From assembly GCF_027627575.1 (NCBI RefSeq), contig NZ_CP114065.1:1-64000 (forward strand): DNA of 64,000 nt, written 5' to 3'. The translations under genes were made by a program, and so were the position numbers. Source of the DNA: Kribbella sp. CA-293567. GTDB lineage: Bacteria > Actinomycetota > Actinomycetes > Propionibacteriales > Kribbellaceae. Each line of letters starts with the position of its first letter. Positions within the stretch are counted from its first letter, which is position 1. The notes under the pieces were generated by a model. It was given only the letters and a program-made list of their open reading frames with translations. It ran no database searches and was not told the DNA's origin. Positions 16,593 to 25,800 of the stretch are shown here, piece after piece.

Positions 16593-18176
16593 ATGACGCG
16601 GAGTACTCGCGCTACTGGACGCAGGTCCGCGCCTCGCGCCAACCGATCCCGTCAGCCCGCCCAGCGTGCCTATCGCACCCGGTCGATCTCCAAGGCGATC
16701 GGGCTGACGCTGGTCAGCGCCCTGATTCCCGGCCTCGGGTTCGTCCTCGGCGGCCGCAAGAAGCTCGGCGCGTTCGTGATGACGCTGTACTTCGGCCTGC
16801 TGCTGATCGCCGCCTTCATCGGTCTCACCCAGCGTGACTCGGTGGTGGCCCTGGCCGTCGACCCGAGCCGGCTGCTGCTGACCACCGGTGCTGTCCTGCT
16901 GATCGGCGTGCTGTGGATCTGCGTCGTCGTCTCCTCGCACAAGCTTCTCCGTCCGATCAGCCTGACCCAGGTCGGCCGGTTCACCGGTTCGGCCTTCGTC
17001 GGACTGCTCTGCTTCGGCATCGCGGTGCCCACCACCTTCGCCGCCCAAACCGTGATGGCCCAGCGCGACCTGGTCGGCGGCGTCTTCAAGTCCGAGAAGG
17101 ACTCCAAGAGCGCCACCCGGCCGAACGTCGACAAGAAGGACCCCTGGGCGAAGACCCCCCGGCTCAACCTGGTGCTGCTGGGCGCGGACGACGGTGTCGG
17201 CCGCGAGGGCACCCGGACGGATACCGTGATCGTCGCGAGTATCGACACCAGAACCGGTGACACCGCGCTGATCTCGCTGAGCCGCAACTGGATGCGGATG
17301 CCGTTCCCCGAGGACTCCCCACTGCACGACAAGTTCCCGAACGGGTTCTACGACCCGAACGGCCCGGCCGAGCAGCCGGAGTACTACCTGGATGCGATGT
17401 ACGACAACATCCCCAAGCTCTACCCCGGCATCCTGGGCCCGTCCGACAACGAGGGTGCCGATGCCCTCAAGGTGTCGGCGGGCGCGGCGCTCGGCCTCGA
17501 CATCGACTACTACATGCAGGTCAACCTCAAGGGTTTCGAGCAGATCATCGACGCCCTCGGCGGGATCACCGTCAACATCAACTACCAGGTGCCGATCGGT
17601 GGCGACTACGGCTCCGGCCCGGGCACGAACGGGCACAAGAAGCCGTCCGGCTACCTGCAGCCCGGGCCGGACCAGAAGCTGAACGGTCGCGACGCGCTCT
17701 GGTTCGCCCGCGGCAGATACGGTCTGAGCGACCCGTCCCGGCAGGAACGGCAGCGCTGCACGATCCACGCCCTGGTGAACAGCGCGAACCCGGCCGCCCT
17801 GGTGACGAGCTACCAGCAGATCGCCGCTGCGGGCAAGCAGTTGCTGCGCACCGACATCCCGCAGGAAGTGCTGCCGGCCTTCATCGAGCTCGGTCTCAAG
17901 GTGAAGAACGCCAGCGTCGCCAACGTCGACCTGAACAAGTCGAAGAACTTCCCGTCCGGCCAGCGCCCGAACTACGAGGCGATGCGCGAACTGGTCAAGA
18001 CCGCGATCGCGCCGAAGAGCAAGCCGGTCGCGTCGACCCCGTCCAGCAAGCCGAGCACCTCGCCGACGAAGAAGCCGACCAAGAAGCCCAGCTCCACCAC
18101 CTCGAAGCCGCCGGCCGGCCAGCCGCAGAACCTGAACGACGCCTGCGCCTACGACCCGAACCAGTCCGGCAACTGA
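16593..18176 (+). CDS. LCP (LytR-CpsA-Psr) family glycopolymer ligase
   Basis: 527 aa. A basic cytoplasmic N-terminus is followed by about four membrane helices (residues ~30-155), then an external LCP domain: RLNLVLLGADDGVGREGTRTD, DTVIVASIDTRTGDTALISLSRNW, and DALWFARGRYGLSDPSRQERQ with the conserved Arg residues that bind polyprenyl phosphate. The C-terminal ~55 residues are Ser/Thr/Pro/Lys-rich. LCP enzymes transfer teichoic acid or arabinogalactan-type polymers from lipid carriers to peptidoglycan. Having several membrane helices rather than one is a known actinobacterial variant. Start ATG 16593 follows CGGAG closely. Confidence 0.92.
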   Translation: MTRSTRATGRRSAPRANRSRQPAQRAYRTRSISKAIGLTLVSALIPGLGFVLGGRKKLGAFVMTLYFGLLLIAAFIGLTQRDSVVALAVDPSRLLLTTGAVLLIGVLWICVVVSSHKLLRPISLTQVGRFTGSAFVGLLCFGIAVPTTFAAQTVMAQRDLVGGVFKSEKDSKSATRPNVDKKDPWAKTPRLNLVLLGADDGVGREGTRTDTVIVASIDTRTGDTALISLSRNWMRMPFPEDSPLHDKFPNGFYDPNGPAEQPEYYLDAMYDNIPKLYPGILGPSDNEGADALKVSAGAALGLDIDYYMQVNLKGFEQIIDALGGITVNINYQVPIGGDYGSGPGTNGHKKPSGYLQPGPDQKLNGRDALWFARGRYGLSDPSRQERQRCTIHALVNSANPAALVTSYQQIAAAGKQLLRTDIPQEVLPAFIELGLKVKNASVANVDLNKSKNFPSGQRPNYEAMRELVKTAIAPKSKPVASTPSSKPSTSPTKKPTKKPSSTTSKPPAGQPQNLNDACAYDPNQSGN

Positions 18177-18218
18177 CCCGCCTGCCGGTCCGGTGGGACC
18201 GGTTGAGATCCTGGGACG

Positions 18219-18677
18219 ATGCGTACGACGTACCGGATGCGGGCTGGGCGGTTCCTCGGGATCCCGGCCGCTGGACTGATGCTGCTCGGCGTGGCCGCGG
18301 TGCTCTGGGGTGTCGGGGTGCCGACTGCCGGAGTGGCCGTGTTCGGCGGGCTGGGCGGCCTCGTCGTACTGGCGGGCTTGTGGATCCTGCTCCGGCCGCC
18401 GGTACTGCTCAAACTGGGCTCCGACGACGTGCAGGTGCGCGGTCTGCGGACGCCTTGGTCGGATGTCACCGAGGTCGCCCGGACCGCCAGCACCCAGGGT
18501 GAGGCGGTCGTGCTGCGCACCCGGAAGGAGGAGCACTCGGTCCTGATTCCGGTTCAGTGGCTCGCTCCCGGGCAGGTGGACAAGCTCGAGGCGGACCTGC
18601 GGGACCGGCTGAACCAGGCAAACGGCTACACCATCTGGGACGGCACTGCCGCCGAGCCCGCGGACCCCGCAGAATGA
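18219..18677 (+). CDS. Membrane protein with PH-like domain
   Basis: 152 aa. Two hydrophobic helices (RFLGIPAAGLMLLGVAAVLW and VFGGLGGLVVLAGLWILL) are followed by a short beta-rich cytoplasmic domain (LLKLGSDDVQVRGLRTPWSDV...VLIPVQWL) typical of bacterial PH-like small membrane proteins. It begins 42 nt after the LCP gene and may be co-transcribed. Function unknown. Confidence 0.75.
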   Translation: MRTTYRMRAGRFLGIPAAGLMLLGVAAVLWGVGVPTAGVAVFGGLGGLVVLAGLWILLRPPVLLKLGSDDVQVRGLRTPWSDVTEVARTASTQGEAVVLRTRKEEHSVLIPVQWLAPGQVDKLEADLRDRLNQANGYTIWDGTAAEPADPAE

Positions 18678-18716
18678 AGGTCAGTCGTTTGACCTGACAT
18701 AGGGAGTCCGCAGACC

Positions 18717-19676
18717 GTGTTGTCGTTCGAGATGTCGTCCGAGGAACTGCTCAGCTACCAGGGGACCAACCCGCGGCCGGCCGATTTCGACCAGTTCTGG
18801 GAGAAGGGTCTGGCCGAGCTGGCCGGGACCGACCCGGCGACCGAGTTCGTCGAGGCGACGGACTTCCCACTGCCGTTCGCCAGGACCGAGCACCTGTACT
18901 TCACCGGCACCGGCGGCTACCGCGTCCACGCGAAGGTGATCCGCCCGCACAACGCCGAGGGCCCGGCCGTCCTGATGTTCCACGGGTACGGCGGCGAGCA
19001 GCCCCAGTGGATCGACCTCCTCCCGTACGCCGCCCGCGGGTTCACCGTGGCCGCCCTTGACGTCCGTCAGCAGGTGGGGTTCCGGACCGGATCGCAGCAG
19101 TCCAACAGCTTCTCGCTGCGCAACCATTTGGTGGAGGGCCTGGACGGCGGCCCGGAGGAACTGCTCTACCGGCACGTCTTCCTGGACACCCGCCGGCTCG
19201 CCGACATCATCGGCGCGCTGCCTGGGGTCGACGCCGGACGGATCGGCACGACCGGCTGGAGCCAGGGCGGCGGGCTCAGCCTGGTCTGCGCCGCGCTGAC
19301 GCCTGGGATCAAGTACACGGCGAGTGTGTTTCCGTTCCTCAGCGACTACCAGCGTGCCTGGGAACTCAACCTGGACACCGAGCCGTACAACGAGATCACC
19401 ACCTGGTTCAAGAAGCGCGACCCTCGGCACCTGCGCGAGCAGGAGGTGTTCAGCACCCTCGGCTACATCGACCTGCAGCACCTGGCGCCGCGGATCCGGT
19501 CCGAAGTCACGCTCTACGTCGGTCTCGAGGACCAGACCTGTCCGCCGTCGACGCAGTACGCGGCCTACAACAAACTGGCGGGCGCCAAGCAGCTCAGGGT
19601 GTATCCGGACTTCGGTCACGACGACCTGCCCGGCGCCTCCGACGAGATCTTCCAGTCGCTGAGCCAGAAGCTCTGA
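18717..19676 (+). CDS. Acetylxylan esterase-like alpha/beta hydrolase (CE7 type)
   Basis: 319 aa. CE7/AXE1 pattern: PRPADFDQFWEKGLAEL at the N-terminus, the nucleophile in GWSQGGG (Ser182), Asp in GLEDQTCPPSTQYAAYN and the His of YPDFGHDD near the C-terminus complete a Ser-Asp-His triad. Family members deacetylate xylan fragments and other small acetyl esters. No signal peptide, so it acts on imported oligosaccharides. GTG start with GGGAG 11 nt upstream. Fits with the nearby GH127 and GH78 genes as plant-polysaccharide functions. Confidence 0.9.
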   Translation: MLSFEMSSEELLSYQGTNPRPADFDQFWEKGLAELAGTDPATEFVEATDFPLPFARTEHLYFTGTGGYRVHAKVIRPHNAEGPAVLMFHGYGGEQPQWIDLLPYAARGFTVAALDVRQQVGFRTGSQQSNSFSLRNHLVEGLDGGPEELLYRHVFLDTRRLADIIGALPGVDAGRIGTTGWSQGGGLSLVCAALTPGIKYTASVFPFLSDYQRAWELNLDTEPYNEITTWFKKRDPRHLREQEVFSTLGYIDLQHLAPRIRSEVTLYVGLEDQTCPPSTQYAAYNKLAGAKQLRVYPDFGHDDLPGASDEIFQSLSQKL

Positions 19677-19712
19677 CCCAGCGACTCCGAGGCTGATCCC
19701 CTCGGTAGCCCC

Positions 19713-19747
19713 GCAGTACCCGCCACCACCTTTTTGGCGAGTACTGC
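19713..19747. terminator. Bidirectional hairpin between convergent genes
   Basis: GCAGTAC (19713-19719) pairs with GTACTGC (19741-19747), and inside it CGCCA pairs with TGGCG, leaving a CCACCTTTT loop. An outer pair CTGATCCC/GGGATCAG flanks it. It lies between the stops of the esterase and the HIRAN-like gene. Confidence 0.75.
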
Positions 19748-19762
19748 GCGGCCGCCTCGGGA

Positions 19763-20629
19763 TCAGTTCGCTTCTTTACCGACCCAGTAGTGCCAGGGTG
19801 GAGATGCCACTGGAGACCGGGTCAGACCATCCGGCCAGGTGGCCGGCAAGTCATGACTCCGAGCCGCGTACAGAATCACCTCCGATGCTGTCCGGTCGCC
19901 GCGAACGGCGACTCGTGCGGCGGTCTCGGCCCGCATGTCCGCGAGGTAGTGGATCGCGGGCAGGAACTCCGCGCTCAGCCGCGGACTCAGCCGGCCGACC
20001 GGTTCGTCGTCCACTCTGATCTCCACCACCATCTGGTGCCGGTCCTGGAACCCGTCCTCCTCCTCGATCGCGTGCATCGTCCCGTACGCCCAGCACTCGC
20101 CTTCCGGCCGGAAGAACGGTGTCAGGACGTCCGGATGGACCTCACTGCCCGGCACCACGATCCCGCTGCCCGGAGGCAGCAGGTGGTAGCTCCCGGGCGG
20201 TGGCAGGTTCACCGGGACCAGCATGTGCGGCTGGCCCAGGGCGACGGCGACGCTGGCATGGAACTCGGTGCCTCGATCGCCCTTGCCCTCCCAATCGGCG
20301 GGTTCCCATTCACTGACCCACAAATGGCACGGGACCTGCGGTTGCAGGCCCTGTGCCACCAGTTCCGTCAACACCGGGTGGTACCGGTGCGCGTCGTCCC
20401 TCGGCAGGTAGCCGACCACACTCCCCTGCACCCGAACAGCGATCGAGCGCGGGTCGAAGCGGTTCCGCGGTTCCGGGACCAGGTCCGCGGTGGTGTCCAG
20501 GTCTGCGCCGCGCGCCGGGATCGGATCAGGAAACAGGCGGCGAATCGCCTGCTCGTGCGGAGCTTCCCGCACGACTTCCTGCCCGCACCACAACGCATCT
20601 CCCCACAGACTGAACGGAATCGATTCCAT
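19763..20629 (-). CDS. HIRAN-domain-like hypothetical protein
   Basis: 288 aa from MESIPFSLWGDALWCGQ; GGAGGG lies six bases upstream. Residues ~10-100 resemble a HIRAN domain: REAPHEQAIRRLF, PEPRNRFDPRSIAVRVQGSV, VGYLPRDDAHRYHPVLTELV. HIRAN domains bind 3' DNA ends in helicases, but in bacteria they also occur alone. The rest (PGSGIVVPGSEVHPDVL, YGTMHAIEEEDGFQDRHQMVVEI, then a repeat of the PVGRLSPRLSAEFLPAI strand-helix) looks like a second copy of the same fold. No helicase or nuclease is attached. Role unknown, possibly DNA-related. Confidence 0.7.
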   Translation of the reverse strand: MESIPFSLWGDALWCGQEVVREAPHEQAIRRLFPDPIPARGADLDTTADLVPEPRNRFDPRSIAVRVQGSVVGYLPRDDAHRYHPVLTELVAQGLQPQVPCHLWVSEWEPADWEGKGDRGTEFHASVAVALGQPHMLVPVNLPPPGSYHLLPPGSGIVVPGSEVHPDVLTPFFRPEGECWAYGTMHAIEEEDGFQDRHQMVVEIRVDDEPVGRLSPRLSAEFLPAIHYLADMRAETAARVAVRGDRTASEVILYAARSHDLPATWPDGLTRSPVASPPWHYWVGKEAN

Positions 20630-20758
20630 CTCTGCCCTCCAGTCCCCGTTGACCGGTTGACTCGGCTCATCCCGTCCAGAGCTCTGGCCGTTACACCGAG
20701 TGAGCGTATGAGAACTAGACTGCCCAGGCCGACGGTGTTTCACGCATGAAAAAAGCAC

Positions 20759-20772
20759 CTGTTGCGCAACAG
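20759..20772. promoter_or_regulatory. Perfect 14-bp palindrome upstream of threonine ammonia-lyase
   Basis: CTGTTGCGCAACAG is a perfect dyad 88 nt before the ilvA start and about 130 nt before the divergent HIRAN-like start. It is preceded by an A-run (TGAAAAAAG). A helix-turn-helix dimer could bind here. Confidence 0.5.
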
Positions 20773-20860
20773 TGTCCGACGGTCCCGAACTGTGGACGTA
20801 ACGTGTCTTGGGCAGCGAGCAAATCGGGGAAGAACGTGCAGATGCACGGGAAGGAACGTC

Positions 20861-22132
20861 ATGCAGGGCAGTCATGCAGTCGCTTCGAGCAGGGTTGACG
20901 CGGAGCGGATCGAGGCCGCGGTCCGGCGGCTCGACGGGGTCGCGACCCGGACCCCGTTGCAGCGCAACCTGCGACTCTCCGCACGCACCGGCGCCGACGT
21001 CTGGCTGAAACGCGAAGACCTGCAGATCGGGCGCTCCTACAAACTGCGCGGGGCCTACAACCTGATCGCTCAGCTCGACGACGCCTCGAAGGCGGCCGGG
21101 GTGGTGTGCGCGAGCGCCGGCAACCACGGTCAAGGCCTGGCTTACTCGTGCCACACCCTCGGTGTTCAAGGCCAGGTTTATGTCCCCCGGACGACGCCGC
21201 GCCAGAAGCGCGACCGGATCGCTGCCCTGGGCGGCGATCAGATCGAGGTCATCGTGACCGGCGACACTTATGACGATGCCGCCGCTGCTGCTCTCGCTTG
21301 GGCGGCTTCGACCGGCGCGACGCTCGTCCCAGCCTTCGACGATCCCAGGACCGTTGCGGGGCAAGGCACCGTGGCGATCGAACTGGTGGAGCAGCTCGGC
21401 CGCGCTCCCGACGTACTGGTGGTGCCGGTGGGTGGCGGCGGGCTGATCGCTGGGGTCGCGACCTGGCTCGCGCAGCGGCACCCCGAGGTGCGAGTAGTGG
21501 GAGTGGAGCCGGCCGGGGCGGCGAGCATGGCTGCCGCACTGGCCGCCGGCGAACCTGTGACGCTGCCGCAGCTGGACAGCTTCGTGGACGGGGCTGCCGT
21601 CCGTCGTGTGGGCGATGCAACTCTTCCGCTGGTGTCGGCCGCCGGCGTGGAGATGATGTCAGTCCCCGAAGGGCTGGTCTGCTCGGAGATGCTGGAGCTC
21701 TACCAAACCGACGGACTGATCGCCGAGCCGGCCGGCGCTCTGGCCGCTGCCGCGCTGGGCAACGGCGTCGAGGTGAAGCCGGGCCAGACCGTCGTCTGCT
21801 TGCTGTCCGGTGGCAACAACGACGTCAGCCGGTACGGCGAGATCCTGGAGCGCTCGCTGGTCCACAAGGGTCTCAAGCACTACTTCCTGGTGACGTTCCC
21901 CCAGGAGCCGGGCGCCCTGCGGCAGTTCCTCGACGGAGTGCTCGGACCGGACGACGACATCACCCTGTTCGAGTACGTGAAGCGCAACAACCGCGAGACC
22001 GGGGTCGCGCTGGTCGGGATCGAGATCGGCCGCCCCACTGACCTCACCGGTCTGCTCGACCGGATGGAGGCGGCCCCTCTCGACATCGAGCGGATCAAGC
22101 CGGATTCGGCGGAGTTCCGCTACTTGATCTGA
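20861..22132 (+). CDS. ilvA: Threonine ammonia-lyase (threonine dehydratase)
   Basis: 423 aa. PLP-dependent: deaminates threonine to 2-oxobutyrate, first step toward isoleucine. The Schiff-base Lys61 lies in GRSYKLRGAYN; SAGNHGQGLAYSC and the phosphate-binding loop VPVGGGGLIAGV are typical. A C-terminal regulatory ACT-like domain (HYFLVTFPQEPGALRQFLDGVL) of single size puts it with the shorter actinobacterial biosynthetic form, probably isoleucine-sensitive. Start ATG 20861 has GGGAAGGAA upstream. It ends 12 nt before a convergent gene. Confidence 0.95.
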   Translation: MQGSHAVASSRVDAERIEAAVRRLDGVATRTPLQRNLRLSARTGADVWLKREDLQIGRSYKLRGAYNLIAQLDDASKAAGVVCASAGNHGQGLAYSCHTLGVQGQVYVPRTTPRQKRDRIAALGGDQIEVIVTGDTYDDAAAAALAWAASTGATLVPAFDDPRTVAGQGTVAIELVEQLGRAPDVLVVPVGGGGLIAGVATWLAQRHPEVRVVGVEPAGAASMAAALAAGEPVTLPQLDSFVDGAAVRRVGDATLPLVSAAGVEMMSVPEGLVCSEMLELYQTDGLIAEPAGALAAAALGNGVEVKPGQTVVCLLSGGNNDVSRYGEILERSLVHKGLKHYFLVTFPQEPGALRQFLDGVLGPDDDITLFEYVKRNNRETGVALVGIEIGRPTDLTGLLDRMEAAPLDIERIKPDSAEFRYLI

Positions 22133-22143
22133 GCTCAGACTCT

Positions 22144-22764
22144 CTACCTGTTGTCGCCACGATCGGTCGGGCGGCGATGCTGGGCGGTCGTCTTCCCGTC
22201 CTGCGCAGCCTCCCGCTGATCGTGGTCGCCGAGCTGCCCAGCCTGGCCGGCCATCCGCTGGTCCTGATCGCCGAACTGCCCGTCCTGGTTCGCGTTCCGC
22301 CGATCCGGGTCGCCGGGGCGGTGGTCCGGGTCGCCGGGGAGGTGGTCCGGGTCGCCGGATCGGTCACTGGATCGGTGGTCCGGGTCGCTGGATCGGTCAC
22401 TGGATCGGCGGTCCGGGTCGACCGCTGCCGCGCGGGTTCGGTGGTCGTCCGACTCCGTGCGGGCGGTCTCGGCCGCTTGCTGGCGTTCCGCGGCGCCGGC
22501 GGCGAGGCGGCGGGCTTCGGCTGCCTTCTCGTCGGCGATGGCTTGGGCCTGCCTGGCCCGGGCATCGACCTCGTCGGCCGCTGCCTGTTGTTTCTCCGCG
22601 TGCGCCGCGGCCGTCTTCGCCTGCAGTTCGTGCTCGTGCGCCTGCCGGCGGTTCTCGTCCGCCTTCCGCTGCTTCGACTTCTTCGCAGCGGCAGCGATCA
22701 CCGCCAGCAGGATCAGCACGACCACCACGGCCACGACGATCCACAGGACTGTCATCCCGTCCAT
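22144..22764 (-). CDS. Membrane-anchored repeat protein
   Basis: 206 aa, AAGGAGG just upstream of the ATG. An N-terminal membrane helix (VLWIVVAVVVVLILLAVIAAA) is followed by a Lys/Arg/Ala/Glu/Gln-rich coiled coil (~28-100) and then a polar tail of short repeats of the DPDHR(S/P)(S/G)D type (~115-160), made by perfect to near-perfect DNA repeats. The layout, helix then coiled coil then disordered acidic tail, suggests an envelope structural or scaffolding protein. No family recognised. Confidence 0.7.
   Translation of the reverse strand: MDGMTVLWIVVAVVVVLILLAVIAAAAKKSKQRKADENRRQAHEHELQAKTAAAHAEKQQAAADEVDARARQAQAIADEKAAEARRLAAGAAERQQAAETARTESDDHRTRAAAVDPDRRSSDRSSDPDHRSSDRSGDPDHLPGDPDHRPGDPDRRNANQDGQFGDQDQRMAGQAGQLGDHDQREAAQDGKTTAQHRRPTDRGDNR
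22313..22425. repeat. Short tandem repeats in the membrane-anchored gene
   Basis: Units containing GGTGGTCCGGGTCGCCGG recur about five times at 15-33 nt spacing, with a second-order copy GGATCGGTCACTGGATCGG appearing twice. All keep the frame and encode DPDHR-like peptides. Confidence 0.75.
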
Positions 22765-22836
22765 CTCTCCTCCTTGGATCGATGTTCGGCAGCCCCGGTA
22801 CCCCTCGAAGATCGTGGTTAACGTCAGTGCTTACCG

Positions 22837-25800
22837 TCAGGGCAGCGGCAACGACCAGACGTCGGCGATCGACGGGTCGTAGCCCGAGGCGGTCGCGTTG
22901 TGCTGGATCCGGACCCGGACGGTCGCACCGGTCAGCAGCGCCGGGTCGGCGACCGCGAACTGGTAGGTCTCCAGCCCCGCCCCCGACTTGTTGATCACCC
23001 GGTGCTTGACCACCTTGCCGTTCACCAGCACGTCGTAGTCCTTCACCTGCGCCTTGTCGAAGGTCTCCACCAGCCGCAGTACGAACGGCTCACCAGCCTT
23101 GATCCCGACGTTGAACTCGAACCAGGCCCCGGGGACGAACATCCCGGCGTACCGCCTGGTCCGGCCGCTCTCCATCGTCGTCGACGATGACGGCGCGGCG
23201 GTCAGCGAGTGCGCTTCCTCGGACGCCTTCTCCCCGAGGTCCACATAGTCCACCGCGTTCGCAGGCTCCAGCGACTGCGTGACCGTGAACCCGACGGTCG
23301 CCGACGCCAACTCACCCCGCGCATCGGTGAACTTCGCCGTCATCGCCACCGGCGCGGCATTGACATCCACCGGTACGGCGACACGCGTGGTGACCGTGGT
23401 CTGCGCGCCGGCCGCGAGCGTCACGGGTTGCGACGCCGGTGCGGACCAGCCCGCGGGGACAGTCAGGTCGAGCCGCCCGGTCACCGGCGAGGTCGAGCGG
23501 TTCTTGACCACCGTGCTCACCGTGGTCGTCGTACCGGGCTCGCCCGTCACGGGCGCGTTGGTCGCGCTGAGCCGGACCGGCGCCGGCGCGACCACGAACC
23601 GATAGGTGCCTGAGGCAACCGTCATCGCGACGGTGGCGCCCTCGTCGACGACGTTCGTGACGTGTTCCGCCGACTCGAGGCTCCGGCCGCTCTCGGTGAT
23701 CATGCCTTGAGCGAGCGCCGGGATCCTGACCGTCGCGGTGGTGTTGGCCGGCACGGTCACGTCCAGCGTGAGTCCGTAGTCGGCCGTTCCCTTCCAGCGG
23801 CTGACGATCTCGCCGTACGGCGTCTGGTACCGGAAGTCGACCGAGTCGATCCCGTTGCCGGGCGTCGGCGCGATCACCGCCTTGCGGTATCCCGGCTCGG
23901 CGGCCGAGACACCGGCCAGCGTGCCGTACATCCACTCCCCGACGGCGCCGTACGCGTAGTGGTTGAAGGAGTTCATCCCGACGTCGTTAAAGGTGCCGTC
24001 CGGGTTGATCGAGTTCCAGCGCTCCCAGATGGTCGTCGCGCCCTTGCCGATCTCGTAGCCCCAGGAGGGGTACGAGGTGTTCTGCAGCAGCTTGTAGGCC
24101 AGATCGGAGCGGCTGATCTTGGTCAGCACCGGCAGCAGTCCGTCGACGCCGAGGAAGCCGGTCGACAGGTGCGTGCCGCGACGGAGGATGGTGTTGGCGA
24201 AGTGCTCACCGGCCGCCTCGAGCTTGTCCGCCGGCACCAGATCGCTGGTGAAGGCGAGGATGTACCCCGTTTGGCTGTCCGCGCCGATCTTGCCGTCGGC
24301 CTGCACGAAGCGCGAAGCGAACGCCGTCCGGGTGTCCTCGTAGACCTTCTGGTACTTCGCGGCGTCCGCCGGGTTGCCTATTGCCGCCGCCATCTGGCTG
24401 AGCTGACGGGCGCCCTTGGCGACGAACGAAGTACCGATCAGGTCGCCGGGAGTCGGGTCGTCGAGGTTCAGCCAGTCGCCGTAGTCGCCGCCACCGCGGA
24501 TAAGTCCGTTGGAGCTCGCCACCAGGTAGTCGACGTACCGGCGCATCGAGTCGTAGTGCTGACTGATCACCGAGGTGTCGCCGTACGCCTGCCAGAGCGT
24601 CCACGGGACGTTGACGCCGGCGTCGGCCCAGCCCGCGTTGCCCATTCCACCGTCGAACGAGTTCGGGACGGTCGGGGCGACGCTGGCGTAGGCACCGTTC
24701 GTGCCCTGGCTGTCGCGGAGGTCCTGCAGCCACTTGGTGAGGAAGGCCTGCGAGTCGAGGTTGTAGACGGCGGTGCGGGCGAAGACGTTGATGTCACCCG
24801 TCCAGCCCATCCGCTCGTCACGGGCCGGGGTGTCGGTCGGGACCGAGAGGAAGTTGCCGCGCTGACCCCAGACGATGTTGCTGTGCAGCTTGTTCACCAG
24901 GGGTGAGTTGGTGATCAGGCTGCTGGTCTTGGCCCCGTCGGTGCCCATCACCACGCCGGTGATCGCGCCGGCCGGAGGCGCCGCGGGGAGGCCGCTCAAC
25001 TCGACGTACCGGAAGCCGTGGAAGGTGAACCGCGGCTGGTAGGTCTCGGGACCGCTGGTGGCGAACGTGTAGCGGTCGGTGGCCTTCGCGCTGCGCAGGT
25101 TGTCGGTGTAGAGGGTGCCGTCGGGGTTGAGCACTTCGCCGTACCGGATCTTGACGGTCTGCCCCGGCGTCCCGGTCAGCCGGACCCTGCCGACGCCGAC
25201 CATGTTCTGGCCGAGGTCGTAGAGGTGGACGCCGGGGGTCGGCGATGCGATCGCCTTGGCCTGCAGCTCTTCGGTGACCCGGACCGGCTGGTCCGTCTGC
25301 TGGGCCAGCTTCGCGGTCGCGCTCGGCCGGATCTGTACCGGTGACCAGTCCGTCGGCGTACGGCGGGCGTCGTAGGTCTCGCCGTTGAGCAGATCAGCAG
25401 CCCGTACTGCGCCTGGCGCGGTCTCCCAGCTCGCGTCGGTGGCGAAGGTGTCGGTGCTGCCGTCGGTGTAGGTGACCCGAAGCTGCGCCGAGAGGGCCGT
25501 CTCGCTGCCGTACTTGTTGGAGCCGAACATCGCCAGGTTGCCGGTGAACCACCCGGAGGCCAGCTCCGCGCGGATCGTGTTGGTGCCCTTGCCGATCAGC
25601 CGGGTGACGTCGTAGCTCTGGGACTGGATCCGTCGGTTGTAGTCGGTCCAGCCCGGTGCGAGCTCCTGATCGCCGACCTTCTGGCCGTTCAGGTTCAGCT
25701 CGTAGATGCCTTGGGCGGCCGCGTACATCCTGGCCTTCGCGACCTTCTTGCCCGCCGGCAGCGTGATGCTCTTGCGGAAGACGGGGATGGCCTTGCCCGG

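Noticed and set aside
16578..18536. 652-codon minus-strand frame
   Set aside because: Antisense of the LCP gene, which has clear LCP motifs.
22313..22425. Possible CRISPR or REP array
   Set aside because: Repeats are in-frame coding repeats with irregular short spacing.
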